A DNA stretch of 64,000 nucleotides from the NCBI RefSeq assembly GCF_025147485.1, contig NZ_CP102263.1, positions 62,001-126,000 on the forward strand. Reading direction: 5' to 3'. Numbering within the stretch: the first letter of the stretch is position 1; each line of letters starts with the position of its first letter. The notes beneath the pieces are model-generated. The model worked only from the letters and a program-made list of their open reading frames with translations. It was not told the DNA's origin and made no database searches. A program made the position numbers and the translations under genes. This DNA comes from Bacteroides uniformis. Lineage in GTDB: Bacteria; Bacteroidota; Bacteroidia; Bacteroidales; Bacteroidaceae. Positions 1 through 6,663 of this stretch are shown piece after piece.

Positions 1-235
1 GGCGGTAGCGGCATTTGCCGCGCAGCACGATATAGCCGATGCGCTGTTCGCTGCGCATACGTTGGAGGGTACGGGTACTCACGTTCAGCAGGTGCGCCGC
101 CTCGCGGGTGGTGAGCAGCATGTCGGAAGACTCTCCCTTCCTCTCACCGGAAACGGCACGCACATAGACCGCTATCTCGGCTATCTGTTCCGTCAGGGCG
201 GTGAAGGCGGAACTTTCAATCGTTATCACTTTCAT
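1..235 (-). CDS. Helix-turn-helix protein of mobile element, partial (runs off left edge)
   Basis: The reading frame starts at an ATG at 235 and stays open to the window edge, giving 78 codons; the C-terminus is missing. The centre reads LTTREAAHLLNVSTRTLQRM, a MerR/excisionase-like helix-turn-helix. The same pattern (LT..E....L..S.RTLQ..R) occurs in the two divergently transcribed neighbours at 446-739 and 772-1077, so the three are paralogs. Proteins of this kind in Bacteroides conjugative elements include excision (directionality) factors such as Xis2c and Xis2d of CTnDOT. Here the role is inferred from fold and location only. The gene is divergent from 446-739, with a palindrome at 304-320 between them. 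Confidence 0.75.
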   Translation of the reverse strand, partial: MKVITIESSAFTALTEQIAEIAVYVRAVSGERKGESSDMLLTTREAAHLLNVSTRTLQRMRSEQRIGYIVLRGKCRYR

Positions 236-303
236 ATTTTGTCCTTTCTTTTGTTTCTCTGCGGCAAAATTCGGCAATAAACAAAAGGGGCTTTAACAAC
301 TCA

Positions 304-320
304 TTACGTGACTCACGTAA
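304..320. promoter_or_regulatory. Palindrome between divergent HTH genes
   Basis: TTACGTGACTCACGTAA is a perfect 7-bp inverted repeat around a 3-bp centre. It lies between the divergent starts at 235 and 446, a natural place for an operator recognised by one of the HTH proteins or another regulator of the element. The binding protein is unknown. Confidence 0.45.
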
Positions 321-411
321 GATTTTCTTTGAAAGTGACTCCGTAACCCGGACAACCGGCGCAACAAGCTGCCGTATAGCGGAAAACGGCACGCATTCAA
401 GGCGGCTGCGT

Positions 412-420
412 TACCTTTGC
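412..420 (+). promoter_or_regulatory. Bacteroides -7 promoter element for HTH gene at 446
   Basis: TACCTTTGC matches the Bacteroidetes primary sigma -7 consensus TAnnTTTG. It ends 25 bp before the ATG at 446, which supports 446 over the upstream ATG at 434, since the latter would leave almost no leader. Confidence 0.55.
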
Positions 421-445
421 GGTAAATCATTAAATGTTTTGGTAT

Positions 446-739
446 ATGGAAATCGTATCTATCGAGAAAAAGACCTTCGAGATGATGCTGGCGTCATTCA
501 ACGCCCTCTCGGAGAAAGTCGCCGCCCTCAGGCGCAAAAGCGACGGCGGGCGGCTGGAAAGGTGGCTCACGGGCGAGGAGGTCTGCGGGCAGTTGAGAAT
601 CAGCCCGCGCACGTTGCAGTCATTGCGTGACAGGCGGCTTATCGGCTACTCGCAGATGAACCGCAGGTTCTATTACAGGCCGGAGGAGGTCAGGCGGCTT
701 ATTCCGCTTATCGGCACGATCTATCCCGATGGAAAATGA
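446..739 (+). CDS. Helix-turn-helix protein, excisionase-like
   Basis: A 97-residue protein. An in-frame ATG at 434 would add four residues, but 446 is preferred because the -7 box ends at 420. The first half is helical and charged; the second holds LTGEEVCGQLRISPRTLQSL followed by a wing-like tail (YYRPEEVRRL). This is the short MerR/Xis-like DNA-binding protein class common in Bacteroides conjugative transposons. It is paralogous to the proteins at <1-235 and 772-1077 and is followed after 32 bp by the latter, so the two are probably co-transcribed. Expected role: DNA bending or regulation for excision or transfer; not provable from sequence. Confidence 0.75.
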   Translation: MEIVSIEKKTFEMMLASFNALSEKVAALRRKSDGGRLERWLTGEEVCGQLRISPRTLQSLRDRRLIGYSQMNRRFYYRPEEVRRLIPLIGTIYPDGK

Positions 740-771
740 CTCTGTTTTTATTAACCACTTAATCCGATGTT

Positions 772-1077
772 ATGATGAACGAGAACAACGAGGTTTTCTC
801 AATGGAGGACGAGCCGGTTGCCACCGCGATACAGAATATGCTCAAAGGCTCCAAATGGCTCTCCGCATTTTTGGAAAGTTACCGTCCGCCACTGGACGGG
901 GAACATTACCTGACGGACAGGGAGGTGGCGGAAATGCTCCGGGTAAGCCGCCGCACCTTGCAGGAGTATCGCAACAACAGGATGCTGCCCTTTATCCTTC
1001 TGGCAGGTAAGGTGCTTTATCCCGAATCGGGACTGCGTGAACTGTTGGAGGCGAATTACCTCAAGCCGCTGGAATAA
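772..1077 (+). CDS. Helix-turn-helix protein, excisionase-like
   Basis: A 101-residue protein starting at ATG ATG (772 or 775). It has an acidic N-terminus and then LTDREVAEMLRVSRRTLQEY plus a short wing (VLYPESGLRELL), the same motif as the two neighbouring HTH proteins. It is second in a two-gene unit with 446-739 and is followed by a strong hairpin at 1096-1136. In CTnDOT-type elements pairs of such small proteins control excision together with the integrase. That assignment here is by analogy. Confidence 0.75.
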   Translation: MMNENNEVFSMEDEPVATAIQNMLKGSKWLSAFLESYRPPLDGEHYLTDREVAEMLRVSRRTLQEYRNNRMLPFILLAGKVLYPESGLRELLEANYLKPLE

Positions 1078-1095
1078 GGCGGTTGCATGAAAAAA

Positions 1096-1137
1096 AAGGA
1101 AACGGACAGCACCCGATGGTGTTGTCCGTTTCCTTTT
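1096..1137. terminator. Bidirectional rho-independent terminator
   Basis: A long stem (AAAGGAAACGGACA paired with TGTCCGTTTCCTTT) has A-rich and T-rich flanks on either side. It separates the rightward HTH genes from the leftward RhuM-like/integrase unit and would terminate both. Confidence 0.85.
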
Positions 1138-1156
1138 TCGTTGTCTGTATGCGTGT

Positions 1157-1519
1157 TCAGCAATATCCGGTTTTCCCGTTCTGTATGAACATCACGTATG
1201 CCTGCCTCTTTTCCTTTGAGAGTGCCTTCTCCACCAGCCACATGCGGAACACGTGTGTATAGTAGGTGTTCAGCCGGAAGGCTACTGGAATGATGATTTC
1301 AAGCGAGTAAACATCCGCGTACAGGCCGTTTTCAAGCTGTATGTAGCGGCATACCTCGTAGTCGTTCAGCACGTCCGACTTGCGGACGGCTTTGATGGCG
1401 GCGTTCACTGCCGGGACGGTGGCATGGAACTCTTCGGCGATTTCCCCGGCGGTCATCCATACCTCGTTACCGGTTACGCTGACCGTCTTGTCCTCTATAA
1501 TGATTATGTCACGTTTCAT
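1157..1519 (-). CDS. RhuM-like small protein of mobile element
   Basis: A 120-residue protein beginning MKRDIIIIEDKTV. The middle looks like a winged-helix (MTAGEIAEEFHATVPAVNAA) and the rest resembles the short RhuM/virulence-protein relatives often carried by Bacteroides mobile elements. It starts 12 bp after the integrase stop on the same strand, so both are likely on one transcript. Its function is unknown; the helix-turn-helix-like segment suggests DNA binding. No membrane segment or signal peptide is visible. Confidence 0.6.
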   Translation of the reverse strand: MKRDIIIIEDKTVSVTGNEVWMTAGEIAEEFHATVPAVNAAIKAVRKSDVLNDYEVCRYIQLENGLYADVYSLEIIIPVAFRLNTYYTHVFRMWLVEKALSKEKRQAYVMFIQNGKTGYC

Positions 1520-1531
1520 GGCGTCTCTGTT

Positions 1532-2767
1532 TTAGATGGTACATCCTGCAAATTCCTCGATTTGGTTCAATCTTGCGGCAAGGTTCTCCATGTCTTGGTT
1601 GAGCTTCTCTTTGGTTATCTTCGCGTATATCTGCGTTGTCTTTATACTCTTGTGTCCCAGCATGGAACTGACTGTTTCGATGGGTACACCGTTGGAGAGG
1701 AACACCGTCGTGGCTGCCGTATGGCGGCTCTGATGCCACGTGATATGCTTGGTGATGCCGCAACGCTTGGCGACGGCACGGATCCCGGCGAGGCACGTGT
1801 TGTAGTGGGGAACAGGGAAAATCCTGCCGTTTTCGCACAGCCCGCGGTATTTGTCGATGATTTGTTTCGCAATGTCAAGCAGGCGGATGTTAGACACCAC
1901 GCCCGTCTTCTGGCGGTTGATGTTTATCCACTCGTGTTCATCGAAGTAGGTGCGGATGTTCTCTTCCGTCAAATTGCGCATATCGGCGAATGACAAGCCC
2001 GTGAAGGCGCAGAACAGGTAGAGGTCGCGGTATAGTTCCTGTTTGGCGTTCTTCAGTTTACCTTCCATCAGCAGGCGGATTTCGTCTTTGGTCAGGAAAC
2101 TGCGTGTCGTTTCCTCCTTCTTGATTTCATACTCCCTGAACGGGTCGCGTGTGAGCCATTCGTTGTTGATGGCGATGAACACCATCGTCCGAAGTGGGCA
2201 TACATACAGCCACACGGTATTGGTGCAGCAGTGTTTGTCCGTGCGCAGAAACATCTCGAAGTCGGAAATGAAAGCGGGGGTAAGCTCTTTCAACGCGATG
2301 TCCTTCACGTGGTAACGGATGTTGAGAAACTCTTGCAGGTGCTTGTAAACGGTCTTGTACTTCAAGAGTGTGCCTTTGGCTTTCATGCCTGCTTCCACCT
2401 GCTTGGCATAGTCCTCGTTGTGTTGCTGGAACACCTGCATCAGCGTGTGATAGCGGTGTTCCAGTCCGAGAAAGGCGTTCTTCACCTTCTCTGCCGTGAC
2501 GAAGTTGTCACGCTCCATGATTTCCTGATAGTGCTTGTTGATGCGCACCCGCATCTTGTCAAGCATGCGGTTCGTTTCGAGTGCCGCCGTGCTTCTGCCC
2601 GTGACACGTCCCCCTTTGGTGTCCCACAACTTGGGATCGATGGTCAGTTTGCAACTGAATTGCGTCTGGCTGCCGTCCACCGTGATGCGTCCCATGACGG
2701 GAACCGTCCCGTCTTTTTTCACTACCTGACGTTTGAGGTAGTAAATAACTGAAAATGTACTCTTCAT
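1532..2767 (-). CDS. intDOT: Tyrosine recombinase, IntDOT-type integrase
   Basis: A 411-residue site-specific recombinase. I chose the ATG at 2767 (MKSTFSVIYYLKRQ); an upstream extension to 2845 is in frame but lacks family character. It has an N-terminal arm-binding part, a SAM-like core-binding domain (about 110-210) and a catalytic domain (about 225-400). Catalytic positions are S259 (TGLSFADM, where most relatives have Arg), R285, H345 and R348 (WHQSRH), H372 (GHKS) and Y381 (TTQIYAK). These residue numbers, the Ser-for-Arg substitution and the length are those described for IntDOT of CTnDOT, so this is IntDOT or a very close homolog. It would integrate the element at GTANNTTTGC cores; one such core lies at 3087-3096, 320 bp upstream of its start. 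Confidence 0.92.
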   Translation of the reverse strand: MKSTFSVIYYLKRQVVKKDGTVPVMGRITVDGSQTQFSCKLTIDPKLWDTKGGRVTGRSTAALETNRMLDKMRVRINKHYQEIMERDNFVTAEKVKNAFLGLEHRYHTLMQVFQQHNEDYAKQVEAGMKAKGTLLKYKTVYKHLQEFLNIRYHVKDIALKELTPAFISDFEMFLRTDKHCCTNTVWLYVCPLRTMVFIAINNEWLTRDPFREYEIKKEETTRSFLTKDEIRLLMEGKLKNAKQELYRDLYLFCAFTGLSFADMRNLTEENIRTYFDEHEWININRQKTGVVSNIRLLDIAKQIIDKYRGLCENGRIFPVPHYNTCLAGIRAVAKRCGITKHITWHQSRHTAATTVFLSNGVPIETVSSMLGHKSIKTTQIYAKITKEKLNQDMENLAARLNQIEEFAGCTI

Positions 2768-3086
2768 CGTCCTTAATTTTTTTTGTTCAAAATTAGTTGG
2801 TGAAGAGCCCTCCTCTGATACGCAAATCGCGGAAGAACGGCGCAATCTTTTTTTGTTACCGGATTTTTTGCGTGAGTTGTCAGTAACTCACTAATCCTTA
2901 AGGCCTTGTTTCGTTATTCGTGTCCATTTCGTCACCTATTGGGCGTGGTTACGAACAAGTAACGTAGCTCCGTCTTGATTTGGCTTCGGCGTGGATTGTA
3001 ATGGCTCTCAGAATAATTGGCAGCGTTAATGAAACCCCTGTAAATCAAATCCATTACCATATTCTTCCGCATTTCACTTTTTTGTA
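2768..3086. other. Terminal region of the element (arm-site region), no gene
   Basis: No credible gene lies between the integrase start and the putative junction. The stretch holds a possible -7 box for int (TAATTTTG, minus strand, 2788-2795) and an inverted repeat GTGAGTT-N6-AACTCAC at 2872-2891. In CTnDOT-type elements this position carries the arm-type integrase sites, which is what I infer here; I cannot identify individual arm sites by eye. Confidence 0.5.
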
Positions 3087-3096
3087 GTAACTTTGC
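3087..3096 (+). promoter_or_regulatory. CTnDOT-type attachment core / -7 box of folB
   Basis: GTAACTTTGC fits both the CTnDOT target core GTANNTTTGC and the Bacteroides -7 consensus TAnnTTTG (TAACTTTG, 3088-3095). It lies 20 bp before the folB ATG and 320 bp from the integrase start. The simplest reading is that the element joined the chromosome here, keeping the -7 box and replacing everything upstream of it. Confidence 0.65.
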
Positions 3097-3115
3097 AGAA
3101 AACAATCTACAAGTA

Positions 3116-3481
3116 ATGACCAGTTATATTTTCCTTGACACGCTTCGCTTCTTCGCCCATCACGGCGTGGGCGAACAAGAAACCGTGGTAGGCAATGAGT
3201 TTACCGTCAGCCTGCGCCTGCAAGTTGATATCCGGCGTGCGGCAGAAACGGACGACGTAGCCGACACCGTGAGCTATGCCGATGTACATACAGCTGTGAA
3301 GGCAGAGATGGACATTCCTTCCAAACTATTGGAACATGTATGCGGGCGAATTATAAACCGATTGTTCCACGACTTCCCACAGATAGAAGAAATAACCCTC
3401 AAGCTGGCAAAGCGCAATCCACCGATGGGCGCGGATATAGAGGCTGCAGGAGTGGAAATATGCCAACGCCGCGGAGAATGA
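3116..3481 (+). CDS. folB: Dihydroneopterin aldolase
   Basis: A 121-residue protein, the usual length of the family. FolB converts 7,8-dihydroneopterin to 6-hydroxymethyl-7,8-dihydropterin in cytosolic folate synthesis. Family hallmarks are visible: the start IFLDTLRFFAHHGV, a conserved Glu region (EQETVVGNEF), the VSYADV stretch and the catalytic Lys loop LAKRNPP. The gene is alone, with its -7 box inside the putative attachment core at 3087-3096, so its expression could change when the element excises or inserts. It is followed by the palindromic repeat array at 3529-3690. Confidence 0.93.
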   Translation: MTSYIFLDTLRFFAHHGVGEQETVVGNEFTVSLRLQVDIRRAAETDDVADTVSYADVHTAVKAEMDIPSKLLEHVCGRIINRLFHDFPQIEEITLKLAKRNPPMGADIEAAGVEICQRRGE

Positions 3482-3528
3482 CAGATTGCCGAATCACCCC
3501 ATTCACTATTGATACACAGACACTTCCC

Positions 3529-3690
3529 ACTGCAAAGACACTGCATGCTTTTTGCAGTGGCGCTGCAAACGGTTTGCAGTAACACTGCACATATATTTGC
3601 AGTAGTACTGCAACAGCTTTGCAGTAACGCTGCAACAGATATGCAGTAGCACTGCAAAATGTATACAGAAGTTCTGCAGTGAGCATGCAG
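3529..3690. repeat. Array of ~22-bp palindromic repeats (TTTGCAGT...CTGCAA)
   Basis: Units start near 3529, 3551, 3573, 3596, 3618, 3640 and 3662, a 22-23-bp period. The best unit, TTTGCAGTAACGCTGCAA (3618-3635), is an imperfect palindrome TTGCAG-N4-CTGCAA. The neighbours keep the arms and vary in the 3-5 central and ~5 spacer bases; the outer units are degenerate. The array fills the gap between folB and the promoter at 3735. There are no unique CRISPR-like spacers. Confidence 0.85.
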
Positions 3691-3734
3691 CAACTTTTCT
3701 GCCGTAGAATACAACCATTGATACCAATATTCCG

Positions 3735-3743
3735 TACCTTTGC
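3735..3743 (+). promoter_or_regulatory. -7 promoter element
   Basis: TACCTTTGC lies 21 bp upstream of the ATG at 3765, with a TTG at 3718-3720 as a possible -33 element. It points to a formerly functional gene at 3765. Confidence 0.55.
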
Positions 3744-3764
3744 CCCATCAGCAACAAAAAGTCA

Positions 3765-4106
3765 ATGAGAAACGCTATACAACGACTGGCATTACTCCCC
3801 ATCGTCACTTTCTTCCTGCTACCGGCCGCTTGCTATCAAATACAGCTCCGAGTTTCATTGGAGAAATGCCCTCTACCTGCCCACCCCTTACGACTTTACA
3901 AACCCATACAACTATGCAGACTTCAGAAGGAATGAACTATTGAAAATAAACCTCACAGAGTTCCGCTTCCCCTACCAATACCTCAACGACATAGAATGGG
4001 CAGATTCACCAACACCATTATTGTGCAACTCTATGACTTCAAACGGCAAGGGTGGGCTATCGCACCAGTGTGGGCTGTCCATGAACGAAGGGTAGCGATA
4101 GATTAA
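3765..4106 (+). pseudogene. Frameshifted remnant of a small exported protein
   Basis: An ATG at 3765 gives a lipoprotein-like signal (MRNAIQRLALLPIVTFFLLP then AAC), but this frame ends after about 55 residues. From about 3838 the next frame continues with protein-like sequence (WRNALYLPTPYDFTNPYNY), and from about 3996 a third frame reads MGRFTNTIIVQLYDFKRQGW and stops at 4106. Two frameshifts in one coherent stretch indicate a decayed gene. The product family is not recognised. A promoter at 3735 precedes it. Sequencing error could mimic one shift but hardly two. Confidence 0.5.
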
Positions 4107-4134
4107 GAATGCCCAGTAGAACCGAGTTTCATCC

Positions 4135-4653
4135 TTATTTTTGCCGTTTCCGCTTCTTTGCCGATTCCACCGCTTCGGCCACCACCGGCTTATTTGCAAA
4201 CCGCTTGGTGTAGTTGCTGTAATCGGGAACAGTGCGTTCATACGTCGGGTCGACAAACAACGGGCTGGAAATGATATGGTCTGCCGTACTGCGGTTGCAG
4301 CAGAACACGATGTTCTCCACACCGGCAAGGCGGGTCAACGCCTTCACATCCGTATCGTGCGGCTGAAGGGTCATCGGGTCGGTGAAAAAGAAAAGATAGT
4401 CAATCTCTCCGTCCACAATGCGCGAGCCCATCTGCTGGTCACCGCCCAAAGGACCGGATTTAAGGATAGTGAAATCCCACTCCACATCAGGATGTTTCTC
4501 CCGGAGGGCTTCGAGGATAAGGGTACCCGTGGTGCCCGTACAATAGAATTTATGCCCCATCAGCAATTCCGAGTTCCACAGTACCCACTCGATGAGGTCT
4601 TTCTTCATGGCGTCGTGTGCCACTAATCCGATTTTTCTAACTAGTTTTTCCAT
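4135..4653 (-). CDS. mgsA: Methylglyoxal synthase
   Basis: A 172-residue cytosolic enzyme that converts dihydroxyacetone phosphate to methylglyoxal and phosphate, a bypass of lower glycolysis when phosphate is short. Landmarks: H13 in LVAHDAMK, TGTTG (39-43, phosphate loop), SGPLGGDQQ with catalytic D72, and TDPMTLQPHD (91-100) with the other conserved Asp/His. The Lys/Arg-rich tail (KKRKRQK) extends slightly beyond the enterobacterial enzyme. It is the last gene of a leftward cluster, 47 bp after the glycosyltransferase. Confidence 0.95.
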   Translation of the reverse strand: MEKLVRKIGLVAHDAMKKDLIEWVLWNSELLMGHKFYCTGTTGTLILEALREKHPDVEWDFTILKSGPLGGDQQMGSRIVDGEIDYLFFFTDPMTLQPHDTDVKALTRLAGVENIVFCCNRSTADHIISSPLFVDPTYERTVPDYSNYTKRFANKPVVAEAVESAKKRKRQK

Positions 4654-4700
4654 AATTCAAAACCTTTAATAGATTGAACAATTATAAAAGGCAACAGTTC

Positions 4701-5717
4701 CTACAATTGGGAAAAGAATTTCTTTCCATGCAGATAAAACTGCGCCAATATACTGTTTTTTGTCCGTTCCGGTATTACGGCAAGCGTAGTTTTTTTCAGA
4801 TTCTCTTTGCGGGACGCTGCTAATGAAGTGCGGAGGGAGTGGTAGGCACGGCGCGCACGGAATACGGCCAAAGCATTGGGTAACTGGCCTTTCAGCATGA
4901 AACTGAACGCAGCCACATAATCGAGCACCGCACGTACACGCATCACGGACGCCAAGTCCTCCTGCGGCAGATTCTTATAAAGCATGACAAGGTTATTACG
5001 AAAATTGAGGAAGGTCTTGCGCGGATTCTCCTTCTTCAAAGTGGCCCCTCCCACATGAAATACCACACTCTGCGGTATACATGCCAACTGTCTGCCACGG
5101 GCACGAAGCCGCCAACATAAATCTATCTCCTCCATGTGGGCAAAAAAACGTCCGTCCAGCCCACCCGCTTCCCGGTAGTCTGCCAGACGGATGAACAGAG
5201 CCGCCCCCGTAGCCCAGAAAATGGGTATCACCGTGTCGTATTGCCCCTTGTCCTCTTCTACCACGCCCATAATACGGCCGCGGCAGAAGGGATAGCCATA
5301 GCGGTCGATGAAACCTCCCGCAGCTCCGGCATACTCAAACTGCCCCTTGTTACGCCAACTGCGTATCTTCGGCTGGCAAGCGGCCGTCTCCGGATAGGCA
5401 TCCATATACTCTGCCAACGGGACAAGCCAGTGCTCGGTGACCTCTACATCGGAATTGAGCAGCACTACATATTCTGCCTCCACTTGCTTCAATGCTAGAT
5501 TGTATCCGTCGGCAAAACCGTGGTTCTCTTCCAGCAGAATCAAGTGCACAGAAGGAAACTCGCGACGGAGCATTGCCACAGAAGCATCCGTAGAGCCATT
5601 GTCCGCCACATACACCACAGCACCATCCGCCTCCGAAAAACGCACAACAGAGGGAAGGAAGGAACGGAGCATATCACATCCGTTCCAATTCAATATGACA
5701 ACAGCAATCTTATCCAT
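4701..5717 (-). CDS. Family 2 glycosyltransferase
   Basis: A 338-residue GT2 enzyme with a GT-A fold: VVILNWNGCDML at the N-terminus, nucleotide-binding VADNGSTDAS, and the metal site in LLNSDVEV. It resembles rhamnosyl-like transferases that build surface glycans. The donor and acceptor cannot be deduced. Its start overlaps the end of the upstream acyltransferase gene by 8 bp, so the two are translationally coupled and probably act in the same envelope pathway (lipid A or LPS glycan). No signal peptide; cytosolic or membrane-associated. Confidence 0.85.
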   Translation of the reverse strand: MDKIAVVILNWNGCDMLRSFLPSVVRFSEADGAVVYVADNGSTDASVAMLRREFPSVHLILLEENHGFADGYNLALKQVEAEYVVLLNSDVEVTEHWLVPLAEYMDAYPETAACQPKIRSWRNKGQFEYAGAAGGFIDRYGYPFCRGRIMGVVEEDKGQYDTVIPIFWATGAALFIRLADYREAGGLDGRFFAHMEEIDLCWRLRARGRQLACIPQSVVFHVGGATLKKENPRKTFLNFRNNLVMLYKNLPQEDLASVMRVRAVLDYVAAFSFMLKGQLPNALAVFRARRAYHSLRTSLAASRKENLKKTTLAVIPERTKNSILAQFYLHGKKFFSQL

Positions 5718-6609
5718 GTTGCACAGCTTCTTTTCGTTTCTTTTTCCAGCGTTTATGAGACCAGAACCAATAAGCCGGTTCGCGCCGGATGGTCTGCTCC
5801 AGACGACGGGCGAAGCACTCGGTTATCTCGCCATCCGCCGTCTGCTTGGGAGTTTCGGTAACCAAGTCGAAGAGCACTTTGCAATATCCTCTGGATGTCC
5901 GTTCCAATTCACAATAAAAGACGGGGAAGTCCATCAGCTTGGCAATGCGCTCGGCGCCATCCATGAACACGGTGTCCTGATTCAAGAAAGTGGTCCAATA
6001 ATGGGCCTCGCTGCGGTTGGGCGACTGGTCCGTAATCAGGCCGATGGCTATCCGCCTGCCTTCACGGCGAAGCTTTATCACTTCGCGTGCCGTGGAATGT
6101 TTCGCCACATTGTATCCTCCGAACCGGGCACGGATATGCTTAAACATCTCGTCCAGATACTTATTGCTTAGCGGTTTGTACACCTGCACCGGGATGTCGC
6201 CCGGATGCATGATGGCCCCCATGCCTATAATCCACTCAAAATTGGCATAATGGGGAATCAACAGTACAATGCCTCCATGCTTCTCTATCATGGCAAGGTA
6301 TTCTTCCTTATTATCATACTTCATCCGGCGGCAGAGCTCCTCGAAAGACATGCGCAGCATCTTCACCTCTTCCAGCATATAGTCGCAGATATAATGGTAG
6401 AACTTGCGCTCTATCTCCATCAATTCGGTTTCCGACTTCTCCGGAAAGGAATTGCGAAGGTTGCGGCGAACGACTTTCTTCCGATAATGCACGACGTGGC
6501 GCATCAGAAAGTACAGCCCGTCGGACAACGCATAAAGCGCCCGGAAAGGCAGAAGTGCCACAAGCCACATGCCCGCATAAGTCAGCCAATAGACAATTTT
6601 TGATTTCAC
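5710..6609 (-). CDS. Lipid A biosynthesis acyltransferase (LpxL/HtrB family)
   Basis: A 299-residue LpxL/LpxM-type lauroyl/myristoyl acyltransferase that adds secondary acyl chains to lipid A at the inner membrane. One N-terminal membrane segment (about 8-30) is followed by the family motif H-x4-E in IPHYANFEW and a conserved ITDQSPN region. It lies 54 bp downstream of mtaB, and its end overlaps the GT2 gene. Bacteroides lipid A is penta-acylated, so a single late acyltransferase of this kind is expected. Confidence 0.9.
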   Translation of the reverse strand: MKSKIVYWLTYAGMWLVALLPFRALYALSDGLYFLMRHVVHYRKKVVRRNLRNSFPEKSETELMEIERKFYHYICDYMLEEVKMLRMSFEELCRRMKYDNKEEYLAMIEKHGGIVLLIPHYANFEWIIGMGAIMHPGDIPVQVYKPLSNKYLDEMFKHIRARFGGYNVAKHSTAREVIKLRREGRRIAIGLITDQSPNRSEAHYWTTFLNQDTVFMDGAERIAKLMDFPVFYCELERTSRGYCKVLFDLVTETPKQTADGEITECFARRLEQTIRREPAYWFWSHKRWKKKRKEAVQHG

Positions 6610-6613
6610 TTCG

Positions 6614-6645
6614 TCAGTTATGAGTTATAAGTTATGAGTTATTTG
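6614..6645. repeat. AT-rich microrepeat between mtaB and acyltransferase gene
   Basis: GTTATGAGTTATAAGTTATG and following bases repeat a GTTATRAG heptamer-like unit in the short intergenic gap. It is a simple direct repeat; I attach no function to it. Confidence 0.5.
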
Positions 6646-6663
6646 TTGCAAAGGCGGCATTCC

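Noticed and set aside
3529..3690. CRISPR array
   Set aside because: There are no unique spacers of constant length, the whole 22-bp unit recurs, and no cas genes are present. The same holds for the arrays at 37029, 51447 and 61621.
3274..3808. Open frames on the minus strand across the 22-bp array (repeated LQ patterns)
   Set aside because: They arise from the tandem repeat itself and overlap folB and the decayed gene.
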